A DNA stretch of 64,000 bases from Photorhabdus bodei (lineage in GTDB: Bacteria > Pseudomonadota > Gammaproteobacteria > Enterobacterales > Enterobacteriaceae): assembly GCF_003287735.1 (NCBI RefSeq), contig NZ_NSCM01000001.1, positions 124,001-188,000 of the forward strand, in the 5' to 3' direction. Both the position numbers and the translations under genes were made by a program. Shown here in pieces: positions 29,482-38,125 of this stretch. The notes under the pieces are model-generated. The model was not told the origin of the DNA, did not search any database, and was given only the letters and a program-made list of their open reading frames with translations. Position 1 is the first letter of the stretch; each line of letters opens with the position of its first letter.

Positions 29482-30432
29482 ATGGAACATGAATATAATG
29501 AGAAAGAAAAACAGAGAAAGCCGGAAATCAAATTGAATGATGCTGTTGAAAATAATGAGAAAAATATGGATGTTACTAGCCAATTGGAATTGGGTCCTAA
29601 AATATTCCATTATAATCAAGAAAATGGCGATCTGTTTTATGGACTTGCTGCTAAAAGAGGACGCTATATAAGAAGCGCTAATCCTGATTTTGATTCACAA
29701 AATCCTAATAGTATTCCGATGATTATAGATGTTTATAATAATAGTATTTCAAAGAATATTTGGAATAGGCATTCAGGAAAAAAACCAGAAGATAATAGTA
29801 AAAAGTTAGAAAAATTATTCGATAATCCAAAAAAATATTCCAGAAACATTAAAGTGTCAAATAAATTACAACAGGATGTAATTTCAGATGAAAGAGGATG
29901 GTATCCTCTATGGGAGTATTACTTTAATACCGGAAAGAAAAATCCTAAATTTAATCTTTCTAAGATATATGAAAAAACAGCCAGTAAGTATGATTCTGAC
30001 TATTATCACTCATGGGCTCTTGCCGCATTAGCACCTAAATTACTTTGGAAAAGAGGCAGCAAATTAGGCATAGAAATGGCCGCCAGAAATGGAAAAACAA
30101 AGATACATTTTGTTCTTGATGGTCTGAATATCGAACAAGTCGTTAATAAAACAAAAGGTTCTACTCCTTTGGAAGCCGGTCCTGGCGAATCAATTACAGC
30201 TTCTGAATTACGTTACGCTTATCGAAATAGAGAAAGGCTCGGAGAAAGAATTCATTTTTACAAGGATGATAAAGAGACAATTGCACCGTGGGATGAAGAT
30301 CCAGAGCTATGGCAAAATTATGTCCCTAAGAGTAATAAAAGAAACATAGCTACTCAAGGAAATGGTGAAAGAATATCTAGATTAAATACATTCTTCGGGA
30401 GAATATTTTCTCCTTTAAAGGGAAGAGAATGA
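29482..30432 (+). CDS. Probable PVC effector of unknown function
   Basis: This 316-residue protein has a highly charged N-terminus (residues 1-35, many Glu and Lys) and no signal peptide or membrane segment. A compact C-terminal region follows: KIHFVLDGLNIEQVV, SITASELRYAYRNRERLG, then RIHFYKDDKETIAPWDEDP. I have a vague impression of this C-terminal pattern from toxin C-termini but cannot name the family. Position after the cap and Fic genes and the AT-rich composition suggest cargo. No catalytic motif is certain; Asp, Glu and Arg of the C-terminal block are candidates. Confidence 0.5.
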   Translation: MEHEYNEKEKQRKPEIKLNDAVENNEKNMDVTSQLELGPKIFHYNQENGDLFYGLAAKRGRYIRSANPDFDSQNPNSIPMIIDVYNNSISKNIWNRHSGKKPEDNSKKLEKLFDNPKKYSRNIKVSNKLQQDVISDERGWYPLWEYYFNTGKKNPKFNLSKIYEKTASKYDSDYYHSWALAALAPKLLWKRGSKLGIEMAARNGKTKIHFVLDGLNIEQVVNKTKGSTPLEAGPGESITASELRYAYRNRERLGERIHFYKDDKETIAPWDEDPELWQNYVPKSNKRNIATQGNGERISRLNTFFGRIFSPLKGRE

Positions 30433-30627
30433 TTATATTTTCCGAGATCTATATATGATAATCGCAATTATTTATCAAAAATAGACTCCAATTATTAATA
30501 TATTGTTAATCTATAAATAATATATCTGGAACACACAACGCTCACCTAAATAAATAGCAACACTGTTCTCCAAATTCCACTTTCATCTCTCTTTAGGACA
30601 ACCATCAAATCAAGGAGCATAAATAAA

Positions 30628-31044
30628 ATGACATCCACCTTCGACCCGGCCATATATGCCGGTACGCCTACAGTCAATGTATTGGACAATCGAGGATTGA
30701 CCGTGCGAGAGATTGCTTTCCACCGTGCCCAAAAGGGCGGCGATACCGATATACTCATTACCCGCCATCAATATGATTTACACGGAAATCTGGCTCAAAG
30801 CATCGACCCTCGTTTATATGACTTGATGCAAACAAATAGTACCGTACAACCCAATTTCGACTGGCAGTATGACCTGACAGGCACAGTACTGAGTACAATC
30901 AGCGCCGATGCCGGGTGCACGGTGACACTAAGAGATATTGAAGCTCGTCCGGTTTTGAACATAAATGCAACAAGTACGGTGCAAACCTGGCAATATGAAG
31001 ATCGCTCATTGCCTGGCCACTTGCTATCAATCAAAAAAAATTGA
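30628..31044 (+). pseudogene. TccC-type toxin, N-terminal fragment
   Basis: The 138 residues match the start of TccC insecticidal toxin subunits: TPTVNVLDNRGLTVREIAFHR, a DPR motif, DAGCTVTLRDIEARPVLNINA and YEDRSLPGHLLSI. Full TccC proteins exceed 900 residues with Rhs repeats and a toxic C-terminus; all of that is missing after a stop at 31042-31044. A ribosome-binding site (AAGGAG) remains. Downstream, a short in-frame tail (LSALLNGLKGGKKEQ) may be what is left of the end of the deleted gene. Confidence 0.85.
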
Positions 31045-31136
31045 TCGACTAGTTATCAGCCCTCCTGAATGGACTAAAAGGCGGTAAAAAAGAACAAGTT
31101 TCCATTAATCAAACATAAAAATAGTCTTTTATAAAA

Positions 31137-31169
31137 AAATCTCTGGCAAATATTGTCAGGGATTTTTTT
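31137..31169 (+). terminator. Rho-independent terminator after the tccC remnant
   Basis: A 13-bp stem (two wobble pairs) from AAATCTCTGGCAA pairs with TTGTCAGGGATTT across a 3-base loop and ends in a run of seven T. It would end transcripts coming from the effector genes upstream. Confidence 0.75.
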
Positions 31170-31458
31170 AATTTCAATGATCAAAAAATAACATTATAGC
31201 TCCGAAGTAGTTTGATTTATGACCGATATCAGACAAATAATTCTAGATCGATATATTGACTTTTACGCATCAATAAGTTTTTTCTATAAAAAAATAGCAA
31301 TTATTGCATACAAAAATAACATAATATAAAACAAGGGTATTTTTTACTAAAAAAATGTGGACACAGTTATATATTCTAAAATAAAGCGTAAATTCTATAC
31401 CATTGGACTTAAAATCCACATTATGATGGATACCCCTACACCAAAGAGATAACTAACT
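31170..31458. other. Intergenic region upstream of the nitrilase
   Basis: No gene is visible. The sequence is AT-rich and probably contains the nitrilase promoter, but I cannot define it with confidence. Confidence 0.35.
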
Positions 31459-32508
31459 ATGTCAACAAATACAACATATCGTGTTGCCGCCGTTCAGGCT
31501 GCACCTATTTTCCTTGATCTTGAAGCTACCGTTGCAAAAACTATCACGTTAATTGAATTAGCAGCTAATAATGGTGCTAAGTTGATTGCTTTCCCTGAAA
31601 CTTGGATACCGGGCTATCCGTGGTTCCTCTGGCTGGATTCCCCTCTCTGGGGCATGCAATTTCTCAAGCAGTATCACAACAATTCATTAATTATCGGTAG
31701 TCATCAATACCAACGTATTGAACAGGCCGCCGCCGATAATAATATTATGGTGGTGCTTGGTTTCAGCGAGAAAGATAAAGGCACTCTTTATATATCCCAA
31801 TCCATCATTGATCAGACCGGCAAAACATTATTAGCAAGGAGAAAATTAAAACCTACTCATGTAGAAAGAACACTTTTTGGTGAAAGTGATGGCAGTGGCC
31901 TGAGCGTTGTTGAGACGCCCCTTGGTAAAGTTGGCGCCCTAAACTGCTGGGAACATATCCAACCTCTATCAAAATACGCGATGTTTGCCCAAGATGAACA
32001 AATCCATATCGGTGCCTGGCCCAGTTTTTCTGTCTATAAAGGACATGTTCATGGCCTGTCCGGTGAAATGAATACGGCAGTAAGCAGCGTATATGCATTA
32101 GAAGGTCAATGTTTCTTCATTGGCGCTTGCGCTCTGGTTTCCCAAGAAATGATCGATATGATGTGCCAAACTGAAAAACACAAATCTCTGCTTGAAATAG
32201 GCGGAGGTTATGCCTGTATATACGGTCCGGACGGCAAGCAACTTGCCAAGCCATTACCCCAAAATGAAGAAGGGTTACTGTATGCAGATATCGATCTAAG
32301 TGCGATTACCTTAGCAAAAGCGGTTGCAGACCCCGTTGGACACTATTCTCGACCTGATGTCACCTGCCTTCTTTTAGATAAAACCCGACGTCAACCAGTT
32401 ATCATGAAGCAAGACTATTGCTGTGATAGCGAAGTCTGTATTGAAAAAGAGAGTATTTGTGAGCCATTAGAAAAAGCGTCTACAGCGAATAATATCTATG
32501 CCAAATAA
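31459..32508 (+). CDS. Nitrilase-family carbon-nitrogen hydrolase
   Basis: This 349-residue protein has the Glu-Lys-Cys triad of the nitrilase superfamily: Glu in FPETWIPGYP, Lys in RRKLKPTH, and Cys in GALNCWEHIQP. The sequence around the Cys and the segment HVERTLFGESDG fit true nitrilases (nitrile to carboxylic acid and ammonia) or cyanide-type hydratases rather than amidases. It stands alone among toxin genes, so a role in degrading plant- or host-derived nitriles or tailoring a metabolite is possible. The C-terminal 40 residues are cysteine-containing and variable. Confidence 0.88.
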   Translation: MSTNTTYRVAAVQAAPIFLDLEATVAKTITLIELAANNGAKLIAFPETWIPGYPWFLWLDSPLWGMQFLKQYHNNSLIIGSHQYQRIEQAAADNNIMVVLGFSEKDKGTLYISQSIIDQTGKTLLARRKLKPTHVERTLFGESDGSGLSVVETPLGKVGALNCWEHIQPLSKYAMFAQDEQIHIGAWPSFSVYKGHVHGLSGEMNTAVSSVYALEGQCFFIGACALVSQEMIDMMCQTEKHKSLLEIGGGYACIYGPDGKQLAKPLPQNEEGLLYADIDLSAITLAKAVADPVGHYSRPDVTCLLLDKTRRQPVIMKQDYCCDSEVCIEKESICEPLEKASTANNIYAK

Positions 32509-32861
32509 TAACGGATAAAATCAGTTTATTTTAAATTTTACAGCCGTGATTTAACTACGTTATTTCTCCAATTACACGGCTGCATTCCAATCAATCCAAA
32601 ATATTTAATTAGCATCACCCCCTCACAGTAATAACATTTCTCTTTCCATTTTTTTACAAATATGTACTATTCCTACTATTCACTATTCACTATTCACTAC
32701 AGAGTAACTTTAATAAACATCCCGTATTAGCTACAGAAGCCTTTCAACCCACCTATCAATGGATATATTGGTTTATATTTGACCATATTATAAAAAACTA
32801 TAAATAAATATTTATATATAGTTATACTAATTAATAATTTTATGATGTTATTAATTGATAT
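32509..32861. other. AT-rich intergenic with a short tandem repeat
   Basis: No gene is visible. An 8-bp inverted repeat (CAGCCGTG/CACGGCTG, 32541-32573) could be a weak terminator of the nitrilase. At about 32676-32699 there are three tandem copies of a 7-base TATTCAC unit. Confidence 0.4.
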
Positions 32862-32979
32862 TTGATATTAACCAAGATCAACTATAATCACCCTGCCTTA
32901 CGATTGTGACCTTAAAATCAAAAAATAATATTTTTATATGAGCAATCATTTCTATAAATCAGATGGATACGGTAGCTAT
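32862..32979 (+). promoter_or_regulatory. Promoter-like element and ops-like site ahead of the large toxin gene
   Basis: TTGATA (32862-32867), a 15-base spacer, and TATAAT (32883-32888) are followed at 32970 by CGGTAGCTAT. This copies the layout before pvc1: the same 15-base spacer, AATTGATATTTGA just upstream of the -10, and nearly the same distance to the ops-like core (87 versus 86 bases). Sequence between the two elements is only partly conserved, which suggests selection on the sites. The ops core implies control by an RfaH-family antiterminator. Confidence 0.6.
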
Positions 32980-33021
32980 ATAGCTAAATAAATAATAAAT
33001 TTAATCAACTTGGAGGATTAT

Positions 33022-36000
33022 ATGTCACATTTTGAATATGATGTCGAAAATAAAAACGATGCCTATCAATCAAAAGAAAATAAATATACCGTGGTCAATG
33101 GAGAGTATTTTAAATATAATACGAAAAATGATAAAAATAGTGATAATATTTTTACTTACCTATTAAAAGGCAATCAAGACTATCCAACTTGGATAACCTC
33201 TGATATTAAAAAAGTGAGTCTATATATCATAGAAAATTTATTTTCTTATAATAAATACTCAACTAAATTACAACAAAATTTAAAACAAGCTGTGAACGCC
33301 GTTTTCAATGAATATTCCGAAATAAAATACTCTGAGTTACTGCATAACATTAACAATATATTCAACCTTTTTTTCATAAAAAATTATGATAGTTTTGATA
33401 TCGATACAGCAATCAATATTTTAATATCAAAAATAGAAATTCATGAAAAATTATCAAGCATAAATAAAAATAAAGTCAATTCAGATCAAACTAAAGCCGA
33501 TATATGGCAGGAACTGGGTATCAATGCGGAAGAACCTTTACTAAAAATATATCGTCAGGCATTCTCTACCGGAAAAATCGATGATGAGGTCTATTCAGAT
33601 GCATTGCTAACTTTTATGTCAGATGGCAATGTAACGTTAAGTGATAAAGAAAAATCAGATTATAACCAACGAATCAAAGATAAAGAAGATCTTTTCAAAT
33701 CCTATAAAAAAGGCATTGAAAAGGTGAATAGTTTAATTTCTGCTAATAATATTAATCCAGGCATTCCGATTATTCATCCAGAAACAAACCAAAGTATCAG
33801 CATTGGAGATGACATATTATTAGCTCTACTAGCCAAAGAAGAGGTAGCATTAAAAAAACAACATCGTACCGAGTATAGTCAGAAAGATATTTTTGAACTA
33901 CAAACTCTACAAGCTGCTAAGTATCATTTATTAGTCTTATCTTCATTAGGTGCCCTATTATATCAGATTGCCCCTAAAATCGGAAAAATGACTCAAGGTC
34001 ATGGTGATTATCGCGATATCATTTTTGCCCAAGATCAGGCTGAATTATTATTTAAAAAACATAACATTCACTATGATACTGATCATGTTCTTTCTCAAGA
34101 ATCAAAACATATTGAAATGGAAGGCTGTATTATTTTAACAGCCGCAATCATTTATCGAATGAGAAAAGAGAATTCCAATGAGGAACAAGCATTTAAGTAT
34201 TCTACATTAGAAACAATAAAATCATTTGAAAATGACAAGCAAAAACTTAATCCTTTCAATAAAAGCAACGTAAAGCCAGCAGGATATTTTTCTTTTATTG
34301 ATTTCAAAAAGAGAGATAAATTTGATTCACAATATAATTTTAATGAGCAATTTAATGTTTATAAAAACAAATACAGTCATTATGAATCCATTTCACTCAG
34401 TAAGTTAATACTTTCATCTCCGGCTGCGCAATTAACTGCCGAAGAGATTGTTAATCCACCAGAAGAAGCCTTTCTCTATTCAGTCGAACACGGCATGGGA
34501 AATGTCGCCATGATAAAAATGTATCAGGGTAATTGGTTGGTTGTCTCAACAATACAAGGAGGAGTGAAAGCAAGAAAATATTCCCAACAACAAGTTGATA
34601 GCCAGCCCACCTTACGTGCTATGTCTAGACCCAATGCACTATTTTTAATTGAGCAAAAAATAGAGATAGGCATGGGGATATTAATGGCAAATAGAATGGT
34701 TCGTACAGGAAAAAGACTTTTCCCAATTGGCTATGAACGGGCCAAAACCTTGAGTGGTTTCTCAGAAACAAACAGATATAAATATTCTTACGACGCATTT
34801 TGGAATGATTATTATGGTATAACTTCAGGAATGAATGTCGGAATTAGCTTCACAGGTTCACCTAAATTTAATTTTCATAAAGAAGAGAACTTACTTTCTG
34901 TTACCACAACGATAATACAGCAAGGCTTAAACGATATTGCAATAAAAAGTAAACAGGCCCTGGATATTACCTCTGGTTGGCATATCGCGGCAACCATTCT
35001 TATTCCTTTCTATAATGTTATCTATAAAGCAACAACCGATAGTGAATATAAATTAACTGGAGAGGATATTGGCTCCATTGTCTTTGATACAGCAAATGTG
35101 CTGTTAGTTGTTGCTACCCTAGGTATGTCATTGACTGAATCAATGGCTGCAAAAGTCACACAGACCACATTGCGCCTCAGACAAGCCGGTCTAACCGGAA
35201 GAGCTTTAATTACAGCGGTTATCAGAACATTACCAGAGCATGGCGTAATCACTTTACGTCAATCTTCTCGCATTCTGCTCGGCGGATTAATTGATTTAAT
35301 CGAACCTTTACCGATTAGATCAACACTGACCTTAACTTACCGAGGAGTTGTAAGCGCAGTAGGTATGATAAAAAATAGCATTAAACTTGAGAAAAGTTTC
35401 GCCGATATTTTTAGCAAAAGCACCAGAGGGATTGGTAAACTTAAAAATGAATGGAAAGTCAGCAATATTTCACTCGATGAAATGGTCCCTCATGCAAATG
35501 AGGGAATATATAAAGGGATCTATTCAATACGCCCTGCTAATGTGGAAACAGCAATTAAACAGAACTACTATATAAAGGAATCTGGTGCTGATTATCAAGT
35601 CAAATGGGATGAAGCAAACCACACCTGGCGCGTAGCCAACCCGGCTTATCCAGAACAATTTAGTTACTGGCCTGCGGTGAAATTAGATAAAAATGGCCAT
35701 TGGATTACTCATACCGATGTATCTAATAAATTTCTTATCCTGGAGCAGAGTAAAAAAATAGATCAGGAACTTGAAGCAGCACGCAGTAATATTAATAATG
35801 ATAAAATATTGGATGCATTTATTCATATCAATACTGCATTCAAAGATCATGAAAAGTATGATATCGATAAACTATCAGATATTACTGACACATTAACCCA
35901 TTTCTTGGAGAAATCCCTAAAACTTGGAAATAAACAAGCCCTACTCAACACAGAGATAGTGAATATCCAACAAGCCTGGATACGTGAAGTCACCTTACCA

Positions 36001-37938
36001 TTACAAAACAATCCATTACCAAAAAACCTCAGTATTTCGGCTGAAAAAATTAATGCCATCAAAACCGAACTGCCTTATCTATTGAGAGAAATCTATCCTG
36101 TTGGAAATCAATTACCTAATGCATCAGCAATCAATAAAATTGCCCTAGCCATTGAAGAAATACCTAGCACACCGATGCCAAAATACTCTTCGGGTAATAT
36201 CCAAAAAACTATACAATACACATCCATAGAGAGTAACCGTGTAGATATTCCTCCTGTCGGGATCACAATAACAGGTAATGATCTATTTATTAATCAAGTC
36301 ACTCACGTACTAGATGAAATAAGTGAAATCCCTTCCGGAAATATCGTTATTCAGGAGCTTGAAAAACAAGGTTTAAATATACAACCACCGACGATGGATG
36401 CCATTGTACGCGAAAAAGATGGTCAATTTTATGCCCGTAATAGCGCCGGTAGCAGTATTACCTTTGACCCAGAGAATCACCTAATTGGCACAGAAGAAAA
36501 ACTTGTCGAGGAGCCCTGGCGTTCCCGTGAACCTGCTATCGCTTTATATCATGAGATGCTACATATCTATTATAATCGTTACCCAACATGGTTTACCTCT
36601 ATCGATAATAAAATAATTGATCAAAAAGTTAGTGGCGGTTTTTCTTTGCTGGAAGAATCACGCATTGTGGGAACAAAATATTACTCCAATGATAAAAATA
36701 CGTTATTTGATTTCAGTAATTCTGGCTATTTATTAGAAAACAATTCTGCCTTATTGACTGAAAATAGATTCAGAGCAGAATATGCCATATTCAAAGGTGA
36801 AAGCGAGTATGTTATTCAACCTTATTATGGTAAAGGTGATAGTCAAATCCCATTAACAAGTACTAGAATAAGCACAAATGAATCACACCGTAATGTCATG
36901 GGTGTGGGAAGTGGAAAACCTGAAAAAATGCCCGGTGAATCAGCTACTGATTACCGTAATAGAGTGAAGGAATGGCGAAAAGAGAATAAAAAACCAGGGA
37001 TGGATATAGATATTGGATTAGCTGATATTAGAAAAAGAAAAGCAAAATTCAAAATTGAGATTTTAAAAAAAGAATATCCTCAACTTGAACCACAAAAAAT
37101 TGAGCTTGGCGGTGCATTCGAATTATGGACAGTACCTAATGAACCGGCGAATAGATTAATGCTGAGTTCACATGGATATTTTTTCTCTGATAGTGCAACG
37201 ACGCAAGTCCCCGCGGGAAAAACGATTCAATTTCTTGGTCCTCACGGTCAAACCTTATTGGAAGCACCGGAAAGTCCATTGAATTCTCCCTTTGATGTTA
37301 CATTGGGTAATAGCGGCTTGACTGTACAACCTTATGCAACAATTAAAGCAGGCAACATAGCAAGTCTGGCTAATGTAAGAATAGGTGATAAAACGTTTAC
37401 CGTGAACGATATTCAGAATATGACTACCAATGATATTGAAAATTATCTGCTAGCCACTGGAGTAGAAGCCAATACAGTTAATCATGGCAAGGTAAGAAAT
37501 TACGGTATCAAATATTATGAGAAAATGCCTGATGAGGAAGTGAAGGCGGCAGTATGGAAAAATAGAACAGACAGTACGAATATCAATAAATATGACACAC
37601 TATTAGTCAGCCCGGAAGCGGGGAATCGTAAAAAATTGTCCGATATTTTTACGCTGCTGAAAACCGACGAAAGGATGGCAAAATATGATGAAATAACCTT
37701 TGTTGCCTGTCGTGAAGAATTAAACAGAATAAATATGAAATCAGTACATGATACCGGTCTTGGCGGTGGTTATGAACCCAAACTACAACCAACGGTGATT
37801 CTTTCACGTTCTAAACGATCGGCGACTCTCACGCCGGATGGAGCAATTATTTATTCTATTATTGCGGTAAATCTACATCATAATCTCATAACAGAAAAAA
37901 TTATCGGCATAGCACCTTTCTTATTGATAGATAATTAA
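33022..37938 (+). CDS. Large toxin-like protein (1638 residues) with HExxH motif and Stv-like C-terminal domain
   Basis: I choose ATG 33022 (MSHFEYDVENK) with GGAGG at 33012-33016; the TTG at 33010 is unlikely. No signal peptide is visible. The N-terminal 480 residues are Asn/Lys-rich and helical. The centre (about 480-900) has hydrophobic helices near 650-710 and a YYIKESGADYQVKWDEANHTWRV-type module (about 848-898) resembling DUF6543 dermonecrotic-type toxins. HEMLH at 1177-1181, with Glu1211-Glu1212 and IVG at 1215-1217, fits a zinc metalloprotease of the NleD/M91 type. The region from 1379 (LMLSSHGYFF, later LGPHGQTLL) resembles Stv-like domains. It is probably a host-acting toxin, but the family names are from memory. 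Confidence 0.65.
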   Translation: MSHFEYDVENKNDAYQSKENKYTVVNGEYFKYNTKNDKNSDNIFTYLLKGNQDYPTWITSDIKKVSLYIIENLFSYNKYSTKLQQNLKQAVNAVFNEYSEIKYSELLHNINNIFNLFFIKNYDSFDIDTAINILISKIEIHEKLSSINKNKVNSDQTKADIWQELGINAEEPLLKIYRQAFSTGKIDDEVYSDALLTFMSDGNVTLSDKEKSDYNQRIKDKEDLFKSYKKGIEKVNSLISANNINPGIPIIHPETNQSISIGDDILLALLAKEEVALKKQHRTEYSQKDIFELQTLQAAKYHLLVLSSLGALLYQIAPKIGKMTQGHGDYRDIIFAQDQAELLFKKHNIHYDTDHVLSQESKHIEMEGCIILTAAIIYRMRKENSNEEQAFKYSTLETIKSFENDKQKLNPFNKSNVKPAGYFSFIDFKKRDKFDSQYNFNEQFNVYKNKYSHYESISLSKLILSSPAAQLTAEEIVNPPEEAFLYSVEHGMGNVAMIKMYQGNWLVVSTIQGGVKARKYSQQQVDSQPTLRAMSRPNALFLIEQKIEIGMGILMANRMVRTGKRLFPIGYERAKTLSGFSETNRYKYSYDAFWNDYYGITSGMNVGISFTGSPKFNFHKEENLLSVTTTIIQQGLNDIAIKSKQALDITSGWHIAATILIPFYNVIYKATTDSEYKLTGEDIGSIVFDTANVLLVVATLGMSLTESMAAKVTQTTLRLRQAGLTGRALITAVIRTLPEHGVITLRQSSRILLGGLIDLIEPLPIRSTLTLTYRGVVSAVGMIKNSIKLEKSFADIFSKSTRGIGKLKNEWKVSNISLDEMVPHANEGIYKGIYSIRPANVETAIKQNYYIKESGADYQVKWDEANHTWRVANPAYPEQFSYWPAVKLDKNGHWITHTDVSNKFLILEQSKKIDQELEAARSNINNDKILDAFIHINTAFKDHEKYDIDKLSDITDTLTHFLEKSLKLGNKQALLNTEIVNIQQAWIREVTLPLQNNPLPKNLSISAEKINAIKTELPYLLREIYPVGNQLPNASAINKIALAIEEIPSTPMPKYSSGNIQKTIQYTSIESNRVDIPPVGITITGNDLFINQVTHVLDEISEIPSGNIVIQELEKQGLNIQPPTMDAIVREKDGQFYARNSAGSSITFDPENHLIGTEEKLVEEPWRSREPAIALYHEMLHIYYNRYPTWFTSIDNKIIDQKVSGGFSLLEESRIVGTKYYSNDKNTLFDFSNSGYLLENNSALLTENRFRAEYAIFKGESEYVIQPYYGKGDSQIPLTSTRISTNESHRNVMGVGSGKPEKMPGESATDYRNRVKEWRKENKKPGMDIDIGLADIRKRKAKFKIEILKKEYPQLEPQKIELGGAFELWTVPNEPANRLMLSSHGYFFSDSATTQVPAGKTIQFLGPHGQTLLEAPESPLNSPFDVTLGNSGLTVQPYATIKAGNIASLANVRIGDKTFTVNDIQNMTTNDIENYLLATGVEANTVNHGKVRNYGIKYYEKMPDEEVKAAVWKNRTDSTNINKYDTLLVSPEAGNRKKLSDIFTLLKTDERMAKYDEITFVACREELNRINMKSVHDTGLGGGYEPKLQPTVILSRSKRSATLTPDGAIIYSIIAVNLHHNLITEKIIGIAPFLLIDN

Positions 37939-37969
37939 AAGGTTTTTGTATTACTTGAAACACTAAATT

Positions 37970-38005
37970 AAGGCGGGAAATGTTTTCTCGCCTTATTTAT
38001 TTTAA
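37970..38005 (+). terminator. Rho-independent terminator of the large toxin gene
   Basis: The stem AAGGCG...CGCCTT, extended inward by GAAA/TTTC with one mismatch, is followed by ATTTATTTTA. It lies 31 bases after the toxin stop. Confidence 0.65.
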
Positions 38006-38125
38006 ACTGTGTTAATTCTGCGCTAGGAATTATTACGAGAACGAACACTTCTGTCAGAAAATCTTTGCACTTGGTATGGGAATCCAGCCTTATTCCTCGC
38101 GCCGTGAGGAGTAAGAAAAAGCATC

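Noticed and set aside
32676..32699. Three 7-base tandem repeats considered as a CRISPR or iteron array
   Set aside because: The units are too short and few, and there are no spacers or associated genes.
38041..38120. Possible tRNA-like or small RNA sequence between the toxin and the Fic gene
   Set aside because: I could not fold a cloverleaf and saw no T-loop or anticodon arm.
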